Source of the DNA: Pycnococcus provasolii
Taxonomy: Eukaryota > Chlorophyta > Pseudoscourfieldiophyceae > Pseudoscourfieldiales
Assembly (NCBI GenBank): GCA_049487715.1
Contig: CP150562.1
Coordinates: 650,249-714,248, forward strand
Direction of reading: 5' to 3'
Length of the DNA stretch: 64,000 nucleotides
Shown here: piece after piece, positions 9,326-18,330 of the stretch
Layout of the letters: each line of letters begins with the position of its first letter
Position numbering within the stretch: the stretch's first letter is position 1
Notes under the pieces: model-generated
The model's input: the letters and a program-made list of their open reading frames with translations, nothing else
Database searches by the model: none
Told to the model about the DNA's origin: nothing
Translations under genes and position numbers: made by a program

Positions 9326-9599
9326 GACAGACCGTCGGCAACAAATGATCGGAATGAACGAACCAAGTTGGGGGAGAGGGATTGATTCTATTCGGGGTTA
9401 GGCATTGCCTCGTTCGTTCGAGGTGTTCGTTCGGGGTTTGATTTTGCTGGTTGTCATCTGGGAGCCTGAGGGCAATCAATCATTCATTCCGATTTTGAGT
9501 TGTGTTCTGTGGCGTTTGTTCGTTTGCTCGTTTCATTCTCCGCTCTCCGTGTTTTGTTTTGTTTTGTTTTCCTTTCCGCCATAGATATCTTTATACTGT

Positions 9600-9855
9600 A
9601 TGCACCCTCCTCTTCACATCAAACAGCACCCTCACTGCTCGTCGCAAATACAAGCTCTGCTGGACTGCCACATCTCAAAACCCGCTCCTGAAGTTCACAG
9701 GAATCTGCAACGACGCCAAAACGCACCTCGACCTCTGCTTTAAATCAGAGAAACTACTCAAGATCGCTGCGAATAAAACCAAAGTGGCGCGTGAGAAAGC
9801 TGCGTTCTTGTCCATCAAGGCATCAAAGCAAAGGGAGAAGGACGAGAAGGCTTAG
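9600..9855 (+). CDS. CMC2: CMC2-like twin CX9C cytochrome c oxidase assembly protein, with a 1-base frame break
   Basis: The ATG at 9600 starts MHPPLHIKQHPHC, the hallmark N-terminus of CMC2, followed by the first CX9C pair (CSSQIQALLDC). The second half (LKFTGICNDAKTHLDLC, then FKSEKLLKIAANK) matches CMC2 just as well but sits one frame over. Leaving out one base of the AAAA run at 9677-9680 restores the family spacing between the two CX9C pairs. No GT-AG intron fits. CMC2 acts in the mitochondrial intermembrane space in complex IV biogenesis and is folded through the Mia40/Erv1 relay. The TAG at 9853-9855 lies 27 bp before the next start codon on the same strand. Confidence 0.8.
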
Positions 9856-9860
9856 TCTGC

Positions 9861-9880
9861 CTATATCTGTCTATATCTGT
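9861..9880 (+). repeat. Tandem 10-bp repeat in the CMC2-PPCDC spacer
   Basis: CTATATCTGT occurs twice in tandem (9861-9870, 9871-9880), filling most of the 27-bp gap between the CMC2 stop and the PPCDC start. Confidence 0.85.
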
Positions 9881-9882
9881 CC

Positions 9883-11163
9883 ATGTCGCCGCCTCCACCT
9901 CAGCCGCCGTCTCATATAGCTGCATCTCAGCATCCTCCTGCGGCAAAAAAGCAAAAGACTTCCGCTTCCGCATTGCCTAAGCATCACACTGCTCAGAAGA
10001 AACGACCGCAAGATGGTTCGAGTGTCAAAGACACGCGACGTACCGCGCGAATCGCACTTCTAGACAACGACGCCATCACGGTTCACGTTCCAATCACGGC
10101 AACCATGACGGACTTGTTCAAGGAAGCGATGAAGCACATCAACTCGCCGACGGAGGTGCTCGAACAGCTGCAGTCGCTCAGTGACAGCGGCATCGCTGTC
10201 ATTGGAAAGTACCAGAACGTTCAGCTGCACCAACAGCTACCTCTGCGAATGTACGAACAAAGCTTAAGGGAACTCTGCGCCGCCGAACCGGATTTCAAAA
10301 ACTTTGAGCCTGGATTCGTCAAACGTATTTTTGACTTCGCTGGAGTACTCCTCCTTGCAAACATACCAGGATGCATACCCACGAGCGATCTCACAGCTGT
10401 GCTCGAGGAAAGAATACGAACGGAACAAGCAGAGCAAAAGCAAAAACAAGAGCTTGCAGCGGCGGAAGGAGCTCTCGCAACCAACACAGCAACCATAGCC
10501 GACAATCCCACTACTACCACCACCACCACCACCACCACCACAGCACCACCAGCAGCACCACCACCAGCACCACCAGCATCCTCATCATCACATCCTACGC
10601 GCATTCTGATCGCAGCCACGGGATCCGTGGCGACGATCAAACTCGCTGAACTCGCCGCCATCTTCATTGAAAAGAAATGCGATGTCCGCGTCGTGTGCAC
10701 GCCATGTGCGAAACGGTTTCTCCCTTCGTTGCAAGCTGCGTGGCCCGAGGGTGCGGGAACGATCGTTAGTGACGAGGAGGAGTGGCGTGCATGGACACGC
10801 GTCGGCGATCCTGTGACGCACATCGACCTGCGCCGATGGGCTGATGCATTCGTCATCGCACCGTGCTCCGCCAACTCGCTCGCCAAGCTTGCGAATGGAC
10901 TTTCGGACAATCTCGTGACGTGCATCGCACGTGCTTGGGATGCTCAAGAGAAGCCGCTGATTGTTGCCCCTGCGATGAACACGGTGATGTGGAAGCATCG
11001 TGTGACTGCGCAGCACGTGTCGACACTACGGGAATGGGATGTGATCATTGTCGATCCTGTGGCAAAGGAGCTCGCGTGTGGTGATGTGGGAGTTGGCGCA
11101 ATGGCAAGTCCAACAAATATCGCACAAGCGGTTCAACAAACACTGGAAGGCAACAAACGATGA
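9883..11163 (+). CDS. PPCDC: Phosphopantothenoylcysteine decarboxylase (HAL3 family) with long novel N-terminal region
   Basis: 426 residues. The decarboxylase core is about residues 237-426. It has the flavin-binding GSVATIK segment, catalytic His313 in HIDLRRWADAF, the substrate-binding PAMNTVMW motif (Asn366) and the active-site Cys399 in ELACGDVGVGAM, all as in plant HAL3. The enzyme converts phosphopantothenoylcysteine to phosphopantetheine in CoA synthesis. Plant PPCDC is only about 200 residues. Here about 235 extra residues precede the core: a disordered basic start, a possible folded or helical block (57-165) that I do not recognise, a Gln/Glu-rich helix and a Thr/Pro/Ala linker. Fungal HAL3/SIS2 proteins also carry N-terminal extensions with regulatory roles. 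TGTAAC follows at 11176. Confidence 0.88.
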   Translation: MSPPPPQPPSHIAASQHPPAAKKQKTSASALPKHHTAQKKRPQDGSSVKDTRRTARIALLDNDAITVHVPITATMTDLFKEAMKHINSPTEVLEQLQSLSDSGIAVIGKYQNVQLHQQLPLRMYEQSLRELCAAEPDFKNFEPGFVKRIFDFAGVLLLANIPGCIPTSDLTAVLEERIRTEQAEQKQKQELAAAEGALATNTATIADNPTTTTTTTTTTTAPPAAPPPAPPASSSSHPTRILIAATGSVATIKLAELAAIFIEKKCDVRVVCTPCAKRFLPSLQAAWPEGAGTIVSDEEEWRAWTRVGDPVTHIDLRRWADAFVIAPCSANSLAKLANGLSDNLVTCIARAWDAQEKPLIVAPAMNTVMWKHRVTAQHVSTLREWDVIIVDPVAKELACGDVGVGAMASPTNIAQAVQQTLEGNKR

Positions 11164-11175
11164 TTTGTTTTGATT

Positions 11176-11181
11176 TGTAAC
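11176..11181 (+). terminator. UGUAAC polyadenylation signal of PPCDC
   Basis: TGTAAC 12 bp after the PPCDC stop and only 19 bp before the end of the convergent lipase gene. Confidence 0.5.
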
Positions 11182-11199
11182 ATATAGGTGCTTTTTTTT

Positions 11200-13059
11200 T
11201 CAGGCAACAGGAGTTCGCCACGCGATGTCACTACGTGGAGATGAGGTCGATGCTACTGCTTTGAGTGCCTCTGTGTAACTTCGTGTCTTGTGATCGTCCA
11301 AGCTACGTGGACATAGCTCAAGCACGCGCAGGGGGGCGGCGAGGCCGTCGCAAGCCAGGGCACGCCACTCCGACGATTCCTCTTCCGACGCGAGGTGCTG
11401 TTCATACAGCATCACGACGACGCCCGGCAGAAGGAAGTCCTCGTGATAGTTGAGACCACCAGTGTGTCTCACTCCATCATACGACGTCTCCTCCTTGATG
11501 GTTGAGGATAAATCGCGCTGTTGTGCTAAGCTTTGGTCACTCTTAATCGTTGTGTTGACGAAGGTGGCCAATTTCACGAGGTTGCGAAGCGAGGCACGAG
11601 GCACGATGTCGTCGCGAAGTGCGTAGCTAATACACATGGGAGCTTCCTCATCATTGTTGTCGTCATGACTTTGCTCTGCTTGTGTAGCCGCCGCCGTGCC
11701 AAAGAAGCGCTTCAAGGGTGCGCCGGCGGACCTTGATGCACAAGCAACAGCTGATGTGGCATCGAGGACGGGAGGACAAGCGAACGCCATTGCAATAATC
11801 GGCATAGAAGAATCACGAGGTTTTGAGCCTTCTATCATGAGGAACGCCTTCGACAGTTCAGCAAACATGCGAGTGGGATCGAGAGAAGAAGAAGGCTCCG
11901 ATGCGGCGCCATCAACATCAGTTGGCAACTCCACCTCCTCCTCGTCGTCCACACTAAGAAGGATCGTAACGAGTGCAGCAGTACCCGCACCAAGGCTGTG
12001 ACCAGTGACCACGAGCGCATAGCCTTGCGGTTCAAGTAGCCCCTTAAGGATTGGACGCGATCGCGAAACAATCGCTCGAGCTGACGCGAGCATTCCAGCG
12101 TGCGCATGAACAATGCCGTCACCATCGATCGTCGGGTGCTCCGCAGACTCCGTGTGCGACACTAGGTCCGTCAGGACATCAGCAACCGTGTGCGTGCCGC
12201 GAATGCTTAGGTATGCCACTTTTCGATCTTTGTGGAATGCAAGGAAGGAGGCTGGGTTGCCAGGTGTTGCCTCGGTGTCGATGTAAATGACCTCGAACCC
12301 GCGCGCCGCGCATTCCTTTCTGATCTCAGTCGAATTTTCGTAGACGACGTCCGCAAAAGCTAACGCCTCCGCTGCAGGATGAATGACCGAAATTTCGGCC
12401 GCAGGAGATGTTTCGGCAGCGACACGCTCCGCTTCTTCGTACGGCTGTCGGCCGCTCTGGGCCTGTTTCCACAATTCCACGATCGCTTGTAGCTCTTGAA
12501 GTGTGGAGGGTGTTGACCAGTTTGATAACTCGTCAACCCTGGAGTTCGCAGCGCTTAGCGTCGCCGGAAGCTTGCGCAACAATGAAGCTGCCTCTTCATT
12601 GTCTCCCGCCGCAGTTTTGATGAGCGTTTCCGTTGCGTATTCTGTAGCCTCTTCGACGCTGGTCGTGATTGTGTCTTTCGCCTTATCGAGACGAGTTGTC
12701 ACTGTTGGATTGAAAAGTGCGATCAGGGTTGCACCTACAGCCGCACCGAGTGCCACCATCATCGCCATTGGATTTGATTGAGTAACGACGACAGCAGATC
12801 CACCCTCAATCTGAATTTGTTGTTGTTGTTGTTTCAGCGGAACTGCAACGGCTGCACCCTCCTCTTCCAGGGGGATGACGACTTTGCTGTTGTTGGTGGT
12901 GGTGTTTGAGGAGGAGGAGGAAGATGACTGTAATGCCCAAGAGAACTTTCGCGGGCGGCTCAGGCTGCTTATTGAAGAATTTGTAGTGGTAGTATTAGTA
13001 AAAGAAGAAAAAGAAGTAGGACGAAGCCGGCGAAGGCTGCTTCGAAGAAGAAGGGCCGT

Positions 13060-13092
<33 letters not shown>

Positions 13093-13128
13093 TGCTCGGT
13101 GACTCAGGCGAATGGCGGTCGTGGACAT
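11200..13128 (-). CDS. Class 3 lipase (diacylglycerol-lipase-like), probably organellar
   Basis: 642 residues from the first ATG (MSTTAIRLSHRAA). Residues 1-75 are Ser/Thr/Arg-rich and look like a targeting sequence. A hydrophobic segment at about 120-142 (MAMMVALGAAVGATLIALF) could anchor it. The alpha/beta hydrolase region carries AYLSIRGTHTVADVLTDL and the nucleophile elbow GHSLGAGTAALV with Ser378; a candidate catalytic His lies in GLNYHEDFLLPG near the C-terminus. This matches lipase_3 enzymes that hydrolyse di- or triacylglycerols or galactolipids. The gene is convergent with PPCDC, with 36 bp between the stop codons. Confidence 0.82.
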
Positions 13129-13381
13129 GCGCAGCTGCACAGTGCACACGCACGCAAAGTAAACAACGAGTGAGAGTCACGAAGTCACGAAAAGTCCGTC
13201 CCAGACCCCAGTGGTTCAGCCAGCGGTTCAGACGAATAATCTGATTTCGGGGTTCTAACATCTGAACTTCTGAAATTCCTCCACCGGCCGGTCGGTTTCA
13301 CCACAAACAAACGGGGCCCCCTTCCGTCACAGAACAGAGCAGAGCAGAGCAGAATGTCCGCCGCCGCCGTTTAGTTCAGCT

Positions 13382-14659
13382 ATGCGCCGCCGTCCCGTGA
13401 GCCTCACCCTGCTGCCGCCGCCGCGCATCGTCGACGCCGTCGACACGACGCCCGACTCCTCCGTGTTTCACAGCCTCGCATCCGTGCCGTGGGAACCCCT
13501 GCTGCGATCCCTTACGGCAATAGCTCTGTGGCGCGAGTACGATATCCTAAGTCGCTCCCTCTCGCACAACTCCTCGCAGCAACGTCGTTCGTTCGCGTTT
13601 CGACACCTCAGGCGAGTCAAGTCCACCATGCGTGCGCTCCAGGACGCAGACGTCGCAGGAACGTGGGCGCGCATTCGAGCGGCGGCAGAGAAAACGCAAG
13701 ACGGAACCATGCCGAGTGCGGAGGCGCTCGAGGACGCTGCCGTGCACCTTGGCGCCGCCGCAAGGCTCGCGCTTCTATGCAGACGCGAGGCGCAGGCGGC
13801 GACCATACCCGTCGCATCCGCAGTCGCAAGAGGGCACTTCATGAGCCTTTACGTCGTCCTGCTCGCTGTGCTCTGCAGCACGCGCGTCGCACTGCTCGCG
13901 CTCGCCAAGGCGTGCTGCGTCGCGCACAACAGGCTCGCTCAGGCGGCACCGCTCGCAGTCAGCCGCATGCACAACCCGCCGCCGCGTGCGAGGAAGGCGC
14001 CGCTTGTGCTCGCGGTCGTGGCGTCGGCAGGCGGCGGCGAGCGCGTGGTTGCCGTGGCGAGCACGTCCAACGAGGAGGAGAGAGCCGCGCTGGGCGAGGA
14101 GAATTTTGCCGGCGTCGAGCACGACGACGACGACGAGGACCTTGGCGAGGCTGTGGACGCGTCGGAATTCATGCCACTGGAATCTGGACTTGGTGTGTGG
14201 ATGGATACTGGCGGAGGTGGTGTTGGTGATGTTGAGGACGAGGAGAACGCCGCGGAGGAGGAGGAGGAGGAGGAGGAGGCGGCGGTGGTGGAGCCAGTCG
14301 TCGTACCTAACCCGAAATCACTCGACGAGCCGGTGGCATTCGCGTCGTCGGCGCCTGCGTTCGTGCGTATCCAGCAGCCATCTCCCCCTTCTGTTCCGAA
14401 GGGACCGTTCGTGGGAGCAAAACGATCCGCGAAGGAATCAGAGAAGGTTCCCGTCGAAGGAATCAGAGAACGCCATGTTGCGGCGGCAGCAGAAGAACCG
14501 CCGCTAAAGAAGAAGAAGAAGAAGAAGCTTGGCGGCGGTGTCGACGGCGACACCAACAGCAATCGTGCTGGTGTTGGAAAGCAGAAAGACAAGAAGAAGG
14601 AGAAGAAGAAGAGTGAGGACGACGACGCGTTCGCCGGTCTCCTCCATGGAATATTCTGA
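13382..14659 (+). CDS. Possible Nepro-like nucleolar protein
   Basis: 425 residues. The N-terminal half is helical and contains an aromatic/basic segment (RRSFAFRHLRRVKSTMRAL) followed by a hydrophobic helix block (SLYVVLLAVLCSTRVALLAL). This order resembles Nepro (nucleolus and neural progenitor protein, DUF4477), linked to RNase MRP/P and pre-rRNA processing. The C-terminal half is acidic then Lys-rich with several nuclear-localisation-like KKKKKK runs, and ends DDAFAGLLHGIF, a type of tail common in nucleolar proteins. The hydrophobic block could instead be membrane segments, so the call is tentative. TGTAAC at 14672. Confidence 0.5.
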   Translation: MRRRPVSLTLLPPPRIVDAVDTTPDSSVFHSLASVPWEPLLRSLTAIALWREYDILSRSLSHNSSQQRRSFAFRHLRRVKSTMRALQDADVAGTWARIRAAAEKTQDGTMPSAEALEDAAVHLGAAARLALLCRREAQAATIPVASAVARGHFMSLYVVLLAVLCSTRVALLALAKACCVAHNRLAQAAPLAVSRMHNPPPRARKAPLVLAVVASAGGGERVVAVASTSNEEERAALGEENFAGVEHDDDDEDLGEAVDASEFMPLESGLGVWMDTGGGGVGDVEDEENAAEEEEEEEEAAVVEPVVVPNPKSLDEPVAFASSAPAFVRIQQPSPPSVPKGPFVGAKRSAKESEKVPVEGIRERHVAAAAEEPPLKKKKKKKLGGGVDGDTNSNRAGVGKQKDKKKEKKKSEDDDAFAGLLHGIF

Positions 14660-14980
14660 ATGTACATTATTGTGTAACATAAACCCCATACTTTAAGCGA
14701 AACCCGAAAGCGGAGAATGGGAGGTTTTCGGCGGATTCGTTTTTTTTGTTTTTTTGTTTCATCGTCTGATCATGACGTCACAAGAGACTGGGAAATTGTA
14801 CGGGTTCCAACTCCTTTGAACAAACCGATAAAACGCTTAAGCCGCGCAGAGGTTCTCGTACTTAAGCCCACGCCCTGAGCCACACTTTGAGCTTTCACGC
14901 CCTGAGCCCCCTGAAGGTGCCCCCTGACCCAAATACCCTATCACCCCCTGCCACTTAAAATCCTTGGAAAAAATAAATAT
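14660..14980. other. Intergenic promoter region
   Basis: No gene is seen. It contains a CRE-like palindromic core TGACGTCA (in CATGACGTCACAAG, about 14773-14786). Confidence 0.45.
14672..14677 (+). terminator. UGUAAC polyadenylation signal
   Basis: TGTAAC 12 bp after the stop of the Nepro-like gene. Confidence 0.5.
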
Positions 14981-15792
14981 ATGGCGTCACGGCGGTCACG
15001 CAAGAGCGGTGGCCCAGTGCTCGTGTGGTCGTGCCTGTATTTCATGGCGCAAATTCTAGTATTTGCACCGGGCTTTCCTGATTCCCACAGTGGTGGTCCG
15101 TGGTGGTGGGAGGGGTGGTTTACGATCGGCGGTTCATCTACATCTGCCGCAGCAGCAGGACTGGCAGGAGGAGGATTAGGTGCAGGTGCAGGAATAAATG
15201 ACGCCGCCCATGCTGTTGCTGCTGCTGTACCGCCATCATCTTGTCGATCAACAGTAGGGTTCGCAGACGCGCAGCAGGATACGACGCAGCCGTCGAATCT
15301 AGAACTCCGCCTCGATCTCGATCTCGATCTCTTTCGATCGATTACCCAGGGTGTGATTGACCGACGAGGAGAATTTCGATCTGCGGAAGAAGACATAGAA
15401 GACGTAGGAGACTACTACTACGACGACGAGGAGGAGATGGTGGAGGACGAGCCCGAGATCGTCGAAGCCGCCGGCTCTTCTTCTCCACGTAAAAGGGGGA
15501 CTGCCAGGACGAGTAGTAAGGGAGAACCGCGGGCTCAGGCTGCTGCTGCTCGAAAGAATGAAAAGGAGGAGCAGGGCGACGAATTTTCGGACGCATCTTT
15601 TTCTTTTACAGCAACAGCACGATCATCGCCGCTTCGGCAACAACGCCGCCATCGTCGAAGAAAACAAGCAGATAATGTGGAAAAGAAGGATGATGGACAG
15701 CAGCAGCAGGATGACGATGGACAGCAGCAGCAGGATGATTCTTCTTCTGTGGAGTCGCCGCCAAATCTGGCAACAACAAAGGCAATCAAGGT

Positions 15793-15824
<32 letters not shown>

Positions 15825-16408
15825 ATAATAACGACGACGATGATGCTGTAGTAGAAGTTCGGACTGCAACAACAAACGAAGATTCCGAAGGCGAAGCAGA
15901 AGAGGATGTCGCAGCCTCCGCCGCCGCTCACATGATCAAACATGGAATTCAGTTGCTGCCTGTGAAGTGTTCGGACGAAGACACCGCACACGTGACGGTA
16001 GAGGTTGCTATAGATGCTGACAGACCGGATTCGGAGATGAGTGCGATATTGCTACGCACTCGCCCGTCTAAGTACCTGAACGACGTGAAGGTGGCATCAA
16101 TTGACGGTGAGGAGGAGGAAAGTTATCTCTCGTATCACTTTGGCGAAAAGTGCGGCGAGATGACGGTCAACCTTCCATCCGGATCGTCGGTGGCAGCTCG
16201 TATGGTCCAGCTCGAAAAAACGAGCAGGACGATGGAGGATGGACGGGACATCATGAAAGGTGAGCTTGAGTACAACAAGAGGCGCGCTTGCAATCAGTGG
16301 TTGTACATGGCGCTCGATCCATTCACGTGTCAGCTTTCAAACATGGTGGCCACGCAGTCGCAGGAGATCGCCGTGGGCGCGGGGAGGCGTGGATTTCAGA
16401 GGGGTTGA
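14981..16408 (+). CDS. Unidentified acidic protein with N-terminal hydrophobic anchor
   Basis: 475 residues. A basic start is followed by a hydrophobic segment (VLVWSCLYFMAQILVFA), a signal peptide or anchor. The middle (about 140-310) is low complexity: Asp/Glu runs, a duplicated block QQQQDDDGQQQQDD and an Asn run from an AAC repeat (15796-15822). The last ~160 residues look folded (HMIKHGIQLLPVKCSDEDTA to WLYMALDPFTCQLSNM), with three Cys and no acidic bias. I do not recognise that domain. It may be a secreted or ER-membrane protein with one conserved C-terminal domain. Its stop is 63 bp from the stop of the convergent Erv1 gene. Confidence 0.65.
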
Positions 16409-16434
16409 TTGTGTCGCGATCCCGCGTTTCTTCT

Positions 16435-16440
16435 TGTAAC
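16435..16440 (+). terminator. UGUAAC polyadenylation signal
   Basis: TGTAAC 26 bp after the stop of the 14981-16408 gene, in the 63-bp gap to convergent Erv1. Confidence 0.5.
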
Positions 16441-16471
16441 AGCGCGTTTGTTTTCCAACATGCAAAGTTTG

Positions 16472-17386
16472 TCAGCGTTCGTTTGCGCGTTCATTGCGAT
16501 CGTCAAGTGAGCACCCGGCACCGGCACAGTCGAGCTTGCCCCACCTCTGCGCCATTCTGTCGCACGAGAACTGGGGCTTGTCGAGTCTTTCATTGACGGC
16601 GTTGTGTGCGCGGCAGAGCCACTGCGAGAACTCGTAGCCCGAGCTCACCTCGGGCGGGTCGTTGCGCACAAGTTCTCCGAAGTGGCGTGCGCAGTCTCCG
16701 CAAGGGTAGATTCGCGTCAGCACGTCGACGAGCGTGTTGACGTCTCGTCTCTGCTGCTTGGACAGTCCGTCCTCGGGTAGCTGTGCCGCGAGCGTGTGCA
16801 GGAGCAGCCACGTCGCCCGCCCCACATCCTCCTTTGTGGTTGTCGCCGTTTTGGACGACGATGAAGTAGACGTGCGAGGTGCTGCGGACGAGTCATTTCG
16901 AACGAACCCGAGGCTCGCCAAGAGCGGCAGGACCTGCTTCGGCCATCTCCTCGTCCTTTTGTTTGGTTCGTCGTCGTCGTCGTCGCTTATCTGTTGATCC
17001 TTCGCGATGGACATGGACGCCAGCGGCAGTTGGACATCACGCATGACGCGTGGAACACGGACATGGCTAGCCTCTGCAGTCTGTTTCTCCGTTTGTCGTC
17101 GTCGTTGTTGTGGTCGCGAAACCAACGCCGTATTTGCGCTACCACCGTAGCAGCCAGTCCTTGAAACGCCGGCGCCGACATGGTGAGGATGGTCGTATCG
17201 AGAAGGCGTAGAAGTGGCGGAGGACCTTTCAGGAGGGACAGGGACTCTTCTTCTTCTGAGCAGCTTCATACGAGCACGAGCACTCACAGGAGCAGAGGGA
17301 GAGGGAACGTCTTGAAGAAGTGAGCCTGTGGTGTCTTCCGAGTGCTGCTGCTCCGTCATGGAACAACAAGGCGTCGGCATGTTCAT
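16472..17386 (-). CDS. ERV1: Erv1/ALR FAD-linked sulfhydryl oxidase, plant-type
   Basis: 304 residues from the first ATG (MNMPTPCCS); a second ATG at 17359 is also possible. The Erv/ALR domain is about 185-292: ATWLLLHTLAAQLPED, the redox-active pair Cys229-X2-Cys232 in YPCGDCARHF, the FAD-binding WLCRAHNAVNERLDKPQF, and the structural pair Cys258/Cys275. A C-terminal CX4C (CAGAGC, 287-292) is the shuttle arrangement known from plant Erv1, whereas fungal and animal enzymes use an N-terminal CXXC. It reoxidises Mia40-type carriers and so folds CX9C proteins such as the CMC2 encoded 7 kb away. The long Ser/Arg-rich N-terminus is unusual. A TTAGGG-type promoter motif lies 95 bp upstream. Confidence 0.88.
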   Translation of the reverse strand: MNMPTPCCSMTEQQHSEDTTGSLLQDVPSPSAPVSARARMKLLRRRRVPVPPERSSATSTPSRYDHPHHVGAGVSRTGCYGGSANTALVSRPQQRRRQTEKQTAEASHVRVPRVMRDVQLPLASMSIAKDQQISDDDDDEPNKRTRRWPKQVLPLLASLGFVRNDSSAAPRTSTSSSSKTATTTKEDVGRATWLLLHTLAAQLPEDGLSKQQRRDVNTLVDVLTRIYPCGDCARHFGELVRNDPPEVSSGYEFSQWLCRAHNAVNERLDKPQFSCDRMAQRWGKLDCAGAGCSLDDRNERANER

Positions 17387-17480
17387 GGATTTTTGGCTTT
17401 TTTTTTTTTTGCGGGAGGGGGATTTGAAAAACAAAATCAGAAGGGCAGGGCCATCCCGGGAATCTCCGCCTGGGCCAGCT

Positions 17481-17510
17481 GGGTTAGGGTTTGGGTTACC
17501 CTAGGGTTAG
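17481..17510. promoter_or_regulatory. Telo-box-like cluster upstream of Erv1
   Basis: GGGTTAGGGTTTGGGTTACCCTAGGGTTAG, 95 bp before the Erv1 ATG. In the gene's sense it reads as AACCCTAA-type motifs. Confidence 0.5.
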
Positions 17511-17599
17511 CTGGGTTTGATGAATTGGTTGGGGTTTTGGTTTGGTTTTGGTTGTTTGGGGTTTTGGTTTTACACGATGATTTTTTGAGTTTTGGCTTT

Positions 17600-18181
17600 T
17601 TATCTCCTGTGCATGGCGCGCCTGAGGTGGTCCGTGACGTCCCGCGCAGTCAGACGCCCGTCGCCGTCGTCGTCGAGCGCGTCGAGCGCGTCCGCCAACG
17701 CGCCCACTGGCTGGTTCGCGCCGCGCCGCCCGCCGAGACTTGCGAGACGACGGCAGTCGAGAAAACCTTGCTGGGTCTCGTCGAGCGCGCGAAACGCCGC
17801 GCGAATCCACTCCTCCGGGTCCACGGCGGCGTGCCTCGCTTGAACGTACGCGCAGAACGTGTCGCGGTCGACGCCATCCTTGCCCGCCCTTCTGGCGCTC
17901 TCCACCACCTGGTTGATTTCGACGCGCGTAGGCTTGTATCCGAGTGTCGCGACGAGCGCGCACTTAAGCTCGAACGGCGCGAGAGTGACGTCGGCTGAGC
18001 TTCTGTACGGGACGTGCTCCTCCGCGGTGTCATTGTCATCCCCCGACGACGACGCGTATATGTCAAAGACGCGCGACGCGTACTGCGGTCGCATCAAGGA
18101 CACGGACACTCCCATGCCCATGCCCATGCCCATGCCCGTGGGAGAGTGCGAGTGCGAGTGGTGGGCAAGGTGCGTGGCCAT
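17600..18181 (-). CDS. EFCAB11: EFCAB11-like EF-hand protein
   Basis: 193 residues. The core FELKCALVATLGYKPTRVEI closely follows the EFCAB11 block in which an EF-hand helix is followed by a GYKP motif. A second region (WIRAAFRALDETQQGFLDCR) is a degenerate EF-hand, and the last one (DALDDDGDGRLTARD) has all calcium-ligand positions. The first ~65 residues include His- and Gly-Met-rich repeats (a GMGMGMGM run) and are poorly conserved. EFCAB11 is a small calcium-binding protein of unclear function. The gene is divergent from DNAJC8 across a 149-bp shared promoter. Confidence 0.75.
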   Translation of the reverse strand: MATHLAHHSHSHSPTGMGMGMGMGVSVSLMRPQYASRVFDIYASSSGDDNDTAEEHVPYRSSADVTLAPFELKCALVATLGYKPTRVEINQVVESARRAGKDGVDRDTFCAYVQARHAAVDPEEWIRAAFRALDETQQGFLDCRRLASLGGRRGANQPVGALADALDALDDDGDGRLTARDVTDHLRRAMHRR

Positions 18182-18232
18182 GGCGTCGAATATGACAGAC
18201 AGCGTAGGCGCGGGAAAATGAAAGGGTCAGGA

Positions 18233-18259
18233 TTAGGGTTAGGGTTTAGGGTTAGGGTT
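18233..18259. promoter_or_regulatory. Telo-box cluster in the EFCAB11/DNAJC8 bidirectional promoter
   Basis: ATTAGGGTTAGGGTTTAGGG and a further TTAGGGTTC lie in the 149-bp gap between divergent starts at 18181 and 18331. Confidence 0.6.
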
Positions 18260-18330
18260 CGGGTGGTTCCCTGAGCCTCGAGGGGCTCTCTGCCCAATTT
18301 TTTGCTTTCTCCATTTTTCTTCTTGTTTCC

